From Verrucomicrobiaceae bacterium (lineage in GTDB: Bacteria > Verrucomicrobiota > Verrucomicrobiia > Verrucomicrobiales > Verrucomicrobiaceae), in the NCBI GenBank assembly GCA_027486585.1, contig JAIXOU010000105.1:40945-104944 (forward strand): a stretch of 64,000 nt of DNA, written 5' to 3'. Each line of letters opens with the position of its first letter. Within the stretch, counting starts at the first letter, position 1. A program made the position numbers and the translations under genes. This document shows positions 33,752-41,750 of this stretch, piece by piece. The notes beneath the pieces are model-generated. The model was not told the origin of the DNA. It was given only the letters and a program-made list of their open reading frames with translations, and did not search any database.

Positions 33752-33773
33752 AGTTTCAGAACTATCTGAAACT
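33752..33773. promoter_or_regulatory. Palindromic operator 2 before the membrane-protein gene
   Basis: Perfect inverted repeat AGTTTCAGA, spacer ACTA, TCTGAAACT, 47 bp before the start at 33820. Arm length, spacer length and core match operator 1. Confidence 0.75.
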
Positions 33774-33819
33774 ACAATAAAACAAAACACATAACCCCAA
33801 AATGAAAGGAACCCCCATT

Positions 33820-34212
33820 ATGAATGAAACAGTCATCACCTACGGACTCTATTTGGCCCTTGCAGTGGCCATGACCATCTGGGTCGCAAAGACCCTGCAC
33901 AAAAGCGGACGCGTTTTCCTCGTTGAATGCTTCCATGGTAACGCCGAGCTAGCAGACAGCGTGAACCACCTGCTCGTCGTTGGTTTTTACCTTATCAATA
34001 TCGGCTTTGTCTCGCTCTACCTGAAGACGACCGAGACAGTCACGGGCGCACAAGGCATCTTTGAAACGCTGAGCGGTAAAATGGGTGTCGTGCTTCTGAT
34101 GCTGGGCGGCATGCATTTCTTTAATCTGCTACTTTTCACCAAGCTCCGGAAACGTGCGCACCTAGCCACCATGCCACCTCCCGTGCCACCCATGCTGCGA
34201 GTCAATGCCTAA
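33820..34212 (+). CDS. Small membrane protein of the GbsR-controlled group
   Basis: 130 residues with about three membrane segments (TYGLYLALAVAMTIWVA, LLVVGFYLINIGFVSLYL and MGVVLLMLGGMHFFNLLLF). I chose the ATG at 33820 because AAAGGAA lies 8-9 nt before it; the ATG at 33802 has no ribosome-binding site. The gene is immediately downstream of operator 2. It resembles membrane proteins often found with MarR/GbsR regulators, but I know no function. Confidence 0.78.
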   Translation: MNETVITYGLYLALAVAMTIWVAKTLHKSGRVFLVECFHGNAELADSVNHLLVVGFYLINIGFVSLYLKTTETVTGAQGIFETLSGKMGVVLLMLGGMHFFNLLLFTKLRKRAHLATMPPPVPPMLRVNA

Positions 34213-34213
34213 C

Positions 34214-34260
34214 GGTGAAGCGTCTTGGAGTGCGCTGTTTTGACAGCGCTCTTCTTCACC
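34214..34260 (+). terminator. Nested hairpin after the membrane-protein gene
   Basis: Outer arms GGTGAAG/CTTCACC and inner stem GCGCTGT-TTTG-ACAGCGC start 2 bp after the stop. The stem is strong but no T-run follows, so it may be an attenuator or mRNA-stabilising hairpin before the next membrane gene. Confidence 0.45.
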
Positions 34261-34287
34261 CAATCAAAACCTAACTAAATTCCGCTC

Positions 34288-34713
34288 ATGTATCGTCACA
34301 AATTCAATCGCACGTTTACCGCTATGTTTTGGGGATGGTGTGTTTGTAACCTAACCACTAGCATTCTATTCACAGGCCAAACACTCTTCGCTACAGGACC
34401 AATTGAGAGTCGTTTAGGTAGCCTTTTCTTCTATATCATTTATGCAGCTCTCTTTTCAGCATTGTTGATAGCCGCAGCGTGGATTTTTATATTTTTTCCA
34501 GCCGACCTTCTTGTGGGTGAATCTAGTCCGCTAAGAGAACCCGTTTTTGCTGCTACTTTAGGTGGCTTTGGCGGTGCCTTGCCAATCGTTATGATCGGAG
34601 GATTAGAACAAGCCATTGCTCCTGCCACTTTGTCGGCCATCACAGGGCTCACTGCCGCTCTGCATGTCGTGCTCAAACACCCCAGAATTCCGATTCCCCC
34701 AACAACCGACTAA
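34288..34713 (+). CDS. Hypothetical membrane protein
   Basis: 141 residues with about four hydrophobic segments (FWGWCVCNLTTSILFTG, LFFYIIYAALFSALLIAAAW, AATLGGFGGALPIVMIGGL, TLSAITGLTAALHVVL). Two Cys lie close together in the first helix (WCVC). No family was recognised. It is AT-richer than its neighbours, and sits between the regulated membrane gene and the DCC gene on the same strand. Confidence 0.6.
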   Translation: MYRHKFNRTFTAMFWGWCVCNLTTSILFTGQTLFATGPIESRLGSLFFYIIYAALFSALLIAAAWIFIFFPADLLVGESSPLREPVFAATLGGFGGALPIVMIGGLEQAIAPATLSAITGLTAALHVVLKHPRIPIPPTTD

Positions 34714-34738
34714 GAACCAAGAACAAAGAACCAAGAAC
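34711..34738. repeat. Two 14-bp tandem repeats
   Basis: The unit AAAGAACCAAGAAC occurs twice in tandem, with one base different, between the membrane gene and the DCC gene. Simple intergenic repeat; role unknown. Confidence 0.7.
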
Positions 34739-34748
34739 AACAATCACC

Positions 34749-35195
34749 ATGCACACTCTCACACTCTTCTATGATGCCCGCTGCGGTTTATGCTCGCGGG
34801 TTCGGCAATGGCTTTGCACTCAGCCGGCTTATGTTCGCTTGGAGTTCTTGGCTTATGATTCCGCCGAGGCGGAGCGCCGATTGCCGGCGATTCGGCATCT
34901 TCATGCCGATCAGGAAATCTTGGTGATGGCTGATACGGGCGAGGTTTGGCAGGGGGCAGGGGCTTGGGTTCTCTGCCTTTGGGCGTTGCGTGAATACCGA
35001 GGCTGGTCGGCACGATTGGCTTCCCCTTCGATGCAGTTAGTAGCGCGTAAAGTCGTGCACTGGATCTCGCAAAACCGAATCGGCATGTCGCGCTTGGCTG
35101 GCTTTAAAAGTGACGCAGAATTAAGTGACGCAGCTGAAAAAGAAATGGAGGAGCCAGTGTGCCGATTGCGGCATGATTTGGATCTCATTGACTGA
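34749..35195 (+). CDS. DCC-family (DUF393) thiol-disulfide protein
   Basis: 148 residues. It starts LTLFYDARCGLCSRV, the DxxCxxC signature of the DCC family, a thioredoxin-related group. A later conserved GAGAWVLCLWAL and a C-terminal helical part fit. It probably handles thiol redox chemistry, with no defined substrate. It is the last gene of the rightward group after the GbsR-type regulator. Confidence 0.85.
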   Translation: MHTLTLFYDARCGLCSRVRQWLCTQPAYVRLEFLAYDSAEAERRLPAIRHLHADQEILVMADTGEVWQGAGAWVLCLWALREYRGWSARLASPSMQLVARKVVHWISQNRIGMSRLAGFKSDAELSDAAEKEMEEPVCRLRHDLDLID

Positions 35196-35210
35196 GTGAA
35201 AATCACTCAG
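35192..35210. terminator. Bidirectional hairpin at convergent gene ends
   Basis: CTGAGTG, loop AAAAT, CACTCAG. The two convergent genes' stop codons both fall within it. It has no T-run on the plus strand, so termination is likely but not certain. Confidence 0.5.
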
Positions 35211-36768
35211 CTAATCGTGCGATTTCGGCTTCACTCAAGGCACGATTAAAGAGCAAAAATTCATCCATCACGCCACTGAAGTGACGGATAGCGACCCGAT
35301 CACGGCGGCCTCCGTCGTTCCAGTTGCCGAGTTCTGCGACCGTCAGTCTAACGGGAAAAGTGTCTTTGCGTGTCAGTTTGGCAATGAGATCGCCATTCAA
35401 ATAGTGGCGCACTTCTTGGGTGGATGGATCGATCACCGTGGCCAGATGCAGCCATTGGCCAAAACGCTCTGGGGTGAAGATAGCAGTCGTGTCGTAGTCA
35501 TGAGGTGGTCGGCCATCTTTACCCGCAATACCCAGACGCAGTTTGCCTTCGTGAGTGATTTGCCAGTGAGCGGCGGCATCGGCATAGCCTTCGGTCATGA
35601 ACAGGGAATTGTAGCTGCGATCGAGTCCGCTGATTCGCACCCATGTACTGAGAGTCAGCGCAGCGTGTTGACCGGGCACATTCAGACGTACACGGTCACT
35701 CACGTTACGGAATTCCAAAGCGCGTTTGCCAGGCCAGCGACCGTCTGTCCAATTACAGCCGACGATGCTACCAGCAGGTATTTGGCTGGCCTTCAGCGCG
35801 TGATTGTACAGGGATCGGTTGCTGCGGCTGTCCTGGAAATCAAATCTTAGAAGCAAAGAAGGGTCTCCATTCCAGAGGGAACTGCGACTCAGCCAGCCTT
35901 CAAAGGCTAGCCGCTGAGATTCTGCGGTGCGCTCATCCATATCATGCAAAGAAGCAAACGCTGACTGATCGGCAACCATGCTCCGTGAGAGGTCACTGAG
36001 CGCCAGCGCCTGGCCTTCTTTGAGCGACTGCATAGGCAAGTCCTTGCTATGAAACTCGACCTCACCTTTGAAGACATGCATCGGCGATGAGGCATCATTC
36101 AGGTCTAAGCCAAAATCAGTGCCGAGATCGACAATGGTGCCCTTGGGTGTCTGGATGCGGAAACCTTTGGCCTGAGGTGGCACATGAGCGCTGAGCTTAC
36201 CTGAGGTGCAGTAAGCCTCGCTGGATGAAATCAGCTGAAAAGCGGCAGGCCCTTCTAGAGTCACGCGGGCACCTTGATAAAACTCGATCTGAGCCAGTCC
36301 GCTTTTTAATCTTAGCCAACCCGGTGTGAGAGGGCTGCCAGAGGCGTGGCTTTCGCTTTCCCATTGCAGATTCACGCCTCGGGCTAAAACAGCGACAGCG
36401 TCCGTCGTAGCCTCTGCGTCTGAAGCCGGAGACATAAAGCGTAGAGCCCAAGTAGCGGCCAGAGTGATGCAGGCAGCCAGCGCAGCCACGCTGGAAAGAT
36501 TACCAATGCTAAATCTGCGCTGCGCATTCTTTGTCTGCTCGGCACTGCCCTCGACGACCTGAAAAACCGACGCAGGTGTCGCAGCCACACCTTTGATGTC
36601 TGAAAGCATGGCATCCATGTGCAGCTGATGGAGCAAGCGATCACCGAGCTCTGGCTGAGACTGCAAGAGGTCTAAAAACGCGGCGGACTCAGCCTCAGTC
36701 AGCTGGTCCTCTAGGTATTGGTGAATCAGCACCTCAGGATCATAGGTGGGTTCATGCATGAGCGGCAC
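35203..36768 (-). CDS. FecR-domain and LamG-domain membrane protein (putative anti-sigma partner)
   Basis: 521 residues. The N-terminal cytoplasmic part (YLEDQLTEAESAAFLDLLQ) resembles anti-sigma binding segments. A membrane helix follows near 85-105 (SSVAALAACITLAATWAL). Then come a FecR-like domain (VTLEGPAAFQLIS, GTIVDLGTDFGL) and a C-terminal LamG/concanavalin-like domain (LTLSTWVRISG, LYFDGVMDEFLLFNRALS-like end). This pairing with an ECF sigma factor is common in Planctomycetes and Verrucomicrobia. It overlaps the sigma gene by 17 bp. Confidence 0.88.
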   Translation of the reverse strand: MPLMHEPTYDPEVLIHQYLEDQLTEAESAAFLDLLQSQPELGDRLLHQLHMDAMLSDIKGVAATPASVFQVVEGSAEQTKNAQRRFSIGNLSSVAALAACITLAATWALRFMSPASDAEATTDAVAVLARGVNLQWESESHASGSPLTPGWLRLKSGLAQIEFYQGARVTLEGPAAFQLISSSEAYCTSGKLSAHVPPQAKGFRIQTPKGTIVDLGTDFGLDLNDASSPMHVFKGEVEFHSKDLPMQSLKEGQALALSDLSRSMVADQSAFASLHDMDERTAESQRLAFEGWLSRSSLWNGDPSLLLRFDFQDSRSNRSLYNHALKASQIPAGSIVGCNWTDGRWPGKRALEFRNVSDRVRLNVPGQHAALTLSTWVRISGLDRSYNSLFMTEGYADAAAHWQITHEGKLRLGIAGKDGRPPHDYDTTAIFTPERFGQWLHLATVIDPSTQEVRHYLNGDLIAKLTRKDTFPVRLTVAELGNWNDGGRRDRVAIRHFSGVMDEFLLFNRALSEAEIARLAE

Positions 36769-37285
36769 CTCCCTGGTTCATTTCACGCTGAATACAGTCC
36801 CGTAGTTTATCTCGGACCCGAGAAAGAGCGCGGCAAATGGTGTCTGCTTTCATGTCTAGCTGTGCTGCAATTTCGGGTGTGGAGAGATCGCTGTAATAGT
36901 AGCGCTGGATCAGCTCGCGGCTTTTGTCTGGAAGCTTGGTGAGACAGGACCGGAGGATGGTCACTTCCTCTTCATAGCGTGGAGGCGTCTCCCGTTCTTC
37001 GGCTAAATGGCGGATGTGATCGGCTAGTTTTTGAACCACTTCAGGACGCTCTCGGGTGCGGTCACGCCAAAGGCGCATCGCGACATGTCGCGTCATGGTG
37101 GCTAGGAGCGGGCGCAGATCATGCTCCAGATCCCATCGCTCCTCTTTGGCCATGAACTCCAGAAACACTTGCTGGGAGATATCCTCCATGAGTCCAGGCC
37201 ATGGAGCATACTTCAAAGCCACCCCTTTCACAAAGTCGTGATGGCTGAGAAAGATCTGGGCTGCGCGGGTGTCCTGAGGATTCAT
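36752..37285 (-). CDS. ECF-type RNA polymerase sigma factor
   Basis: 177 residues. Region 2 (MEDISQQVFLEFMAK) and region 4 (LPDKSRELIQRYYYSDLSTPEIAAQLDMKADTI) with a helix-turn-helix are visible. The sequence fits the Rhodopirellula/Verrucomicrobium ECF family. Likely controlled by the overlapping downstream FecR/LamG membrane protein, which would sense a signal outside the cytoplasm. Confidence 0.92.
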   Translation of the reverse strand: MNPQDTRAAQIFLSHHDFVKGVALKYAPWPGLMEDISQQVFLEFMAKEERWDLEHDLRPLLATMTRHVAMRLWRDRTRERPEVVQKLADHIRHLAEERETPPRYEEEVTILRSCLTKLPDKSRELIQRYYYSDLSTPEIAAQLDMKADTICRALSRVRDKLRDCIQREMNQGGAAHA

Positions 37286-37334
37286 GGTACTGACACTATC
37301 TCACAGCAGAGACCAAAACCGGACACTGATTTTT

Positions 37335-38348
37335 TTACGGACTGATGCGTGCGCCTGCTTTTTTAAGTTCCGCAACCATGGCCTTAGAGGCCTCGCTCAG
37401 AGGGCAGCCAGGAATAAAAATCTGGCAATAGGGAGCCCACTCCTTTGCGCCAGAGTTGTCCTTCATCCACATGCGATGCAGCGGCAAAAGATCAGTGACG
37501 GGGTTCTTGTCTAGAAACAGAAACTGCAGGTCATTCAGGGGCTCCAGTGGTGTCAGATCGCTGACTTGATTTTCTTTGAGAGAAAGCATCGAAAGCCATT
37601 TGAGTTCGCCAATGCCCTGAAGATGGCTGACCTTGTTGCTATCTAGGTAAAGGGTCCACAGTTTAGGCAATTTGAAAAGGGCCGTGATATCAGTGATTTG
37701 ATTTCCAGCCAAATAGAGCGAAGTCATCGCAGGAATGCCGCCAAACACGGAGACATCGGCGACTTTGTTATTGGTCAGTTCGACGTATTGCAGAGCCTTG
37801 CAGTTGGCGAGCGGTGAGAGGTCGCTGATTTGGTTGTTGGCTAGGTCGATAAACTGCAGACGCTCCAGGCCTTTGAGTGCATCAAGACGGCTGACCTTGT
37901 TGTCGGTGAGCGTGAGCGATGCCAGCGCTTTGCACTTTTCCAGGCCTGAAAGATCCGTGATACTTGTGCCTTTAGACTCGATGATCGAGACATTGGCCAC
38001 ATCCTCAACCGTGAGGACTTCCTGATTGTCGCGCTTGGCATACACTTGTTTGCGGACAGCAGCTTCTAGGGCTTTGTCTTTGAAAAAAGAGACTGGCGCT
38101 GGAGGTGGTGTGGGCTTGGCGGGTGGGGGCGTCGGGGTTGCCGCCTTGGTGGGTTCTGGTTTGGTCACCTGCGCAGGTTTTGGCGCTGTCGGCACAGGTT
38201 TTGGCGCAGGAATTGGGGCAGCAGGTGCCGCTACAGGTGCTGTTTTTGCAGGCGAAGGTGACACTGGAGCTGACAGGGCAGGCTTAACCTCCTGGGCTAA
38301 AAGTGCGCTGGCAGACAGGAGGATGGGAAATAGAAAATAGGGCTTCAT
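37335..38348 (-). CDS. Secreted leucine-rich-repeat protein with Pro-rich linker
   Basis: 337 residues. A signal peptide (KPYFLFPILLSASALLAQ) is followed by a long Pro/Ala/Lys-rich linker to about residue 90, and then internalin-like LRRs of about 22 residues (ISDLSPLANCKALQYVELTNN, here shown in part). It ends in a short cap region. Probably an exported binding protein. Start at ATG 38348, divergent from the ABM gene by about 80 bp. Confidence 0.88.
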   Translation of the reverse strand: MKPYFLFPILLSASALLAQEVKPALSAPVSPSPAKTAPVAAPAAPIPAPKPVPTAPKPAQVTKPEPTKAATPTPPPAKPTPPPAPVSFFKDKALEAAVRKQVYAKRDNQEVLTVEDVANVSIIESKGTSITDLSGLEKCKALASLTLTDNKVSRLDALKGLERLQFIDLANNQISDLSPLANCKALQYVELTNNKVADVSVFGGIPAMTSLYLAGNQITDITALFKLPKLWTLYLDSNKVSHLQGIGELKWLSMLSLKENQVSDLTPLEPLNDLQFLFLDKNPVTDLLPLHRMWMKDNSGAKEWAPYCQIFIPGCPLSEASKAMVAELKKAGARISP

Positions 38349-38430
38349 GTCTGAAAAAAGGAGGGCGATTGCTGATATACGGCAGCGGGAGGTTGCATGT
38401 TATCGTAAAATCGGCTCTGTCATAGCTACC

Positions 38431-38718
38431 ATGATCAATGTTATTGTGATTCTTGAAATCGACCCAGCCCGCGTGGATGAGTTCCTGGAAGTCATTACCC
38501 TCAATGCCGCCGAGTCGGTAAAGGAGCCTGGCTGCCTGCGCTTTGAAGTGAACCGCCAATTTGAGCAACCCAATCTTTTTGCTCTCAGCGAGCAATATGT
38601 TGATCAGGCCGCCATGGAGGCTCATTACCAGACCGCCCACTTTGCCAAATGGAAAGAAAAGTCCGCCACTGGATTCGTCACCAAGCGCTGGTCTGTCAAA
38701 GGCCCAGTGCTAGAATAG
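38431..38718 (+). CDS. Antibiotic-biosynthesis monooxygenase (ABM)-fold protein
   Basis: 95 residues from ATG 38431, the normal ABM length; the longer frame from 38347 runs into the LRR promoter. The pattern fits: a short beta strand (INVIVILEI), the VDEFLEVI helix, GCLRFEVNRQ, then LSEQYVDQAAMEAHYQTAHFA. Members are small dimers, often quinol or haem-type oxygenases. Substrate unknown. moaA begins 6 bp downstream. Confidence 0.85.
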   Translation: MINVIVILEIDPARVDEFLEVITLNAAESVKEPGCLRFEVNRQFEQPNLFALSEQYVDQAAMEAHYQTAHFAKWKEKSATGFVTKRWSVKGPVLE

Positions 38719-38724
38719 CCTGCT

Positions 38725-39723
38725 GTGGAAGACGCCTTCGGCCATCTCATCTCTTATTTGCGCGTTTCAGTCACGGATCGCTGCAACGAGCGCTGCCGCT
38801 ACTGCATGCCGGAAGAGGAGCAGGCCTGGTTTCCGAAAGAGGAAGTGCTCAGTTATGAGGAAATGCTTCGTATTCTCCGAGTCGGTGCAGGCATGGGCAT
38901 TCGTAAAGTCCGCGTCACGGGAGGCGAACCGCTAACTCGGCCTGGAGTCGCTGATTTCTGCGCCCAGATCGCCGAAATTCCGGGCATCGAGCAGATCGGT
39001 ATTTCCACCAATGGCACTCTTTTGGCCAAAGAAGAACAGGGAGAAACCATTGCCGCACGCCTCGTGAAAGCAGGCGTCACAAGCGCCAATATCTCCATGG
39101 ACTCCCTCGACCGCGCCAGCTATCAGCGCGCGACCAGTCGAGATCTCCTGCCTCGGGTTCTCGAGGGTATTGACGCAGCCATCGCTGCTGGCATGAAGTC
39201 CATCCGGCTTAATTGTGTGCTCATGAAAAATCAGACCGAGCGGGAGTTCGTGCCGCTCATCGACTACGCCCGCAGCAAAGGAGCCTTGATACGTTTCATT
39301 GAACTCATGCCCGTGAGTACGCAGGAAGTGCTAAAAGAGGACAGCTTTCTCTCCGCAGGACATGCGCTAAAAATGGTCGAAGAACACTACGGCCCTTTGA
39401 AGCCCGTGCCCGAGTTTAAGACCAACGGTCCCGCGACCTATTACGAGATCGCTGGTAGCAGCCAAAAGATCGGCTTCATCGGTGCCATGACCAATCTGCA
39501 CTTCTGTGAGAGCTGCAACAAACTCCGCCTCACCAGCGATGGCAAACTACGTCCATGCCTGGGTAGCTACCTGGAGTTTGATCTCAAGACCGTCCTCCGC
39601 GCTGGCTGCTCCGACCGTGAACTCGCTGACTTCATCCACAGTGTCGTCGCCAAAAAACCTAAAGAGCATGACTTCCGAGACAATTACCAGCCGAACCGCC
39701 GCATGATCGCGATTGGCGGGTGA
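38725..39723 (+). CDS. moaA: GTP 3',8-cyclase (molybdenum cofactor biosynthesis)
   Basis: 332 residues. The radical-SAM motif CNERCRYCMP binds the first 4Fe-4S cluster, followed by TGGEPL. The C-terminal cluster is CESCNKLRLTSDGKLRPC. MoaA makes the 3',8-cyclo-GTP intermediate that MoaC turns into cyclic pyranopterin. The last residues GG match the conserved end, inserted into MoaA's active site. Start is GTG at 38725. moaC and other moa genes are not in the window. Confidence 0.97.
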   Translation: MEDAFGHLISYLRVSVTDRCNERCRYCMPEEEQAWFPKEEVLSYEEMLRILRVGAGMGIRKVRVTGGEPLTRPGVADFCAQIAEIPGIEQIGISTNGTLLAKEEQGETIAARLVKAGVTSANISMDSLDRASYQRATSRDLLPRVLEGIDAAIAAGMKSIRLNCVLMKNQTEREFVPLIDYARSKGALIRFIELMPVSTQEVLKEDSFLSAGHALKMVEEHYGPLKPVPEFKTNGPATYYEIAGSSQKIGFIGAMTNLHFCESCNKLRLTSDGKLRPCLGSYLEFDLKTVLRAGCSDRELADFIHSVVAKKPKEHDFRDNYQPNRRMIAIGG

Positions 39724-39794
39724 GAAAATGTGATGTTTGGGATTGAGTCTGGAAGACGTTCCTGTCAGAATCAGAAAAACCCAATCGACTGATT

Positions 39795-40259
39795 ATGTCC
39801 GCCGAATCACAACTCATTGCTCTTGGTATCACGCTTCCACAGGCTCCGCCAAAGGGTGGGGTTTACAAGCCGGTCGTGGTTATTGGCAACGTCGCTTATC
39901 TCTCGGGGCATGGGCCTTATTTGGCGGATGGTGGGATGATCCGGGGCCGTGTTGGAGAGGATCTAGATTTGGCCGAAGGTCATGCGGCAGCGCGACAAAC
40001 AGGACTGGCAATGCTGGCGACTCTGCAAAAAGAACTGGGTAGCCTAGACCGCATTAAGCGTGTGGTGAAGCTTCTCGGCATGGTGAATAGCACACCTGAA
40101 TTCGCCGATCATCCCAAGGTCATCAATGGTTGCAGCGAGCTTTTTGCCCAGATTTGGGGAGAAGAAAATGGCATTGGCGCACGCAGTGCGGTTGGCATGG
40201 GGTCACTACCGGGAAGCATCGCTGTAGAGATTGAGGGGATCTTTGAGTTGGTGGACTAG
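39795..40259 (+). CDS. RidA/YjgF-family protein
   Basis: 154 residues with family features: VVIGNVAYLSGHGPYL, the RQTGLAMLATLQKELGSLDRIKRVVK helix-strand, MVNSTPEFADHPKVINGCSELF, and GIGARSAVGMGSLPGSIAVEIE. The Arg in ARSAVGM is the residue that RidA uses to bind carboxylates. RidA deaminates reactive enamine or imine intermediates; this longer subgroup is less well studied. Confidence 0.9.
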   Translation: MSAESQLIALGITLPQAPPKGGVYKPVVVIGNVAYLSGHGPYLADGGMIRGRVGEDLDLAEGHAAARQTGLAMLATLQKELGSLDRIKRVVKLLGMVNSTPEFADHPKVINGCSELFAQIWGEENGIGARSAVGMGSLPGSIAVEIEGIFELVD

Positions 40260-40276
40260 AGCTCGGTTATTGAACC

Positions 40277-40492
40277 ATGAGCCAACCTAAACCCGATCCG
40301 ACAGAAATAAGACTGCGCTTTGGTTGCGGTTTTGTTTTTGGCATAGTTGTAGGATCCATTTTTATCATGCGACAAGTCCACGCCATGGGAGGATTTGAAT
40401 GGGCTTGTGTGGCCGGTATTGCGATTATCTTTGGTTTCCTGGCTTTGTTCGGTGGAGACGATTTTTGGCATGCCATTTTTAAATGGATGTGA
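40277..40492 (+). CDS. Small two-helix membrane protein
   Basis: 71 residues with two likely membrane helices (FGCGFVFGIVVGSIFIM and WACVAGIAIIFGFLALF) and a positively charged N-terminus. It begins 17 bp after ridA. Nothing recognisable. Size and topology make it plausible but not certain. Confidence 0.5.
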   Translation: MSQPKPDPTEIRLRFGCGFVFGIVVGSIFIMRQVHAMGGFEWACVAGIAIIFGFLALFGGDDFWHAIFKWM

Positions 40493-40506
40493 TGTTCGTG
40501 CTGTTT

Positions 40507-41307
40507 TTAGCCAAACAATCTTCGATAGTTTTCCCCTATTTGATCGATCAATGTAGTCAGAGGAATGCCACACACTTGGGCCAGCAAAGTGTAGCTGACT
40601 TGTAGATTAGCGGGATGGTTGGTTGGCTTACCGTCATGTTGAAGCGGATGCTGATTCAACTCATCGGGCGGCCACATATCTGGGGCATCGGTTTCGGCTA
40701 AAAGTCGATCCAAGGGCACAGCGGCGAAAGTCGCTAGTTGCGAGGCTTTTCGCGCATGGCCAAAGTAGGGGGAGAGGGAAAAGTAAGCGCCCATTTTAAC
40801 GAAGCTTGGGATCATCTCTGCTGGGCCTCCATAGGAATGCAGTAAAAAACCGCGCTTTGGTAGTGGCAGAGTCCGGAGTTGCTCATCCAAGAGTCCCCAA
40901 GCCCGCAAACAATGGATCGTGGCAGGTCTGTTCAGTTCTGTGGCGAGTTCGAATTGCCAGCGAAAACATGAGATTTGAGCTTCGATGTCCGGATTTTCGA
41001 TCCAGCGATCTAGGCCAATTTCTCCCACAGCCGCGTTTGGGAAAGCCATCAAAAAATCACGCAGACGCTCCTGCCAGGCTGTTGTTCGTTCTTTCACATA
41101 CCATGGATGCAGTCCAAAGGAGGGCTTTAGCCATCCATGCTCGCGAGCCAGTTTAGCCACGTCTTCCCAATCATCTTCGGCAGAGCCATTGACGACAGCT
41201 TCACGAATTCCGAGTTCAGGAAGCGCCTTGAGGATGACCTCTCGGTCGCGGTCTAAGCGTGTATCCTGGTAATGATTGTGTGCATCATAAAGCATGGTCG
41301 TCAGCAC
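40507..41307 (-). CDS. TatD-family metal-dependent hydrolase
   Basis: 266 residues. The metal site starts with YDAHNHYQD, and the family-typical GEIGLD Glu and LLAETDAPDMWP Asp are visible. TatD enzymes cut DNA (3'-5' exonuclease) or hydrolyse D-aminoacyl-tRNA. The N-terminus is slightly unusual (two ATGs, 41307 and 41295). The gene overlaps sufE by 7 bp, so the two share an operon. Confidence 0.9.
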   Translation of the reverse strand: MLTTMLYDAHNHYQDTRLDRDREVILKALPELGIREAVVNGSAEDDWEDVAKLAREHGWLKPSFGLHPWYVKERTTAWQERLRDFLMAFPNAAVGEIGLDRWIENPDIEAQISCFRWQFELATELNRPATIHCLRAWGLLDEQLRTLPLPKRGFLLHSYGGPAEMIPSFVKMGAYFSLSPYFGHARKASQLATFAAVPLDRLLAETDAPDMWPPDELNQHPLQHDGKPTNHPANLQVSYTLLAQVCGIPLTTLIDQIGENYRRLFG

Positions 41308-41750
41308 CAGCTAAGAGACAGTTCTTTGATGCGATCACGTACGGCTGACAATCCATTCAGACGGGTCGGGGTGAGGATCTTCACGAAGCCGCATTTTTGC
41401 CAGACTTCAGGCTCTGCCTCGGCCGCCTCTTGAACGTTGACGCCAGTGTAAAGATCACAGAGCAGAGCGACCAATCCGGCCACCATGGGCGAGTCGGCTG
41501 CACAGCGAAAATGCGTCAGGCCATCGCGTAGCTCGCCTTTGACCCAGACGCGCGAGATGCAGCCTGGGACGATGAGTTCGTCACTCTTCATGTCATCGGG
41601 CAGTTGGGTGCGTGACACATAGCTTGTTAGAGCTGAAAGGCGTTCGTGAGCATCTTCGATCAGATTAAGATCGGAGATCAGTTCGTTTTGTTTTTCGATC
41701 AGGGTCACAGTTTGAAATGAGGGTTTATTTTCCGAGCAGACCGCCGCCAA
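41301..41750 (-). CDS. SufE-type Fe-S cluster sulfur-transfer protein
   Basis: 149 residues as annotated. SufE accepts sulfane sulfur from the desulfurase SufS. The active Cys is in PGCISRVWV. The ADSPMVAGLVALLCDLYTG and LTPTRLNGLSAVRDRI segments are conserved. The first 14 residues look extra; a GTG at 41708 (TLIEKQNELI) is an alternative start with better family fit. It overlaps the upstream AsmA-like gene by 26 bp if the long form is used. Confidence 0.88.
   Translation of the reverse strand: MAAVCSENKPSFQTVTLIEKQNELISDLNLIEDAHERLSALTSYVSRTQLPDDMKSDELIVPGCISRVWVKGELRDGLTHFRCAADSPMVAGLVALLCDLYTGVNVQEAAEAEPEVWQKCGFVKILTPTRLNGLSAVRDRIKELSLSWC

Noticed and set aside
34711..34738. CRISPR-like repeat
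   Set aside because: Only two direct 14-bp units without spacers; no cas genes in the window.
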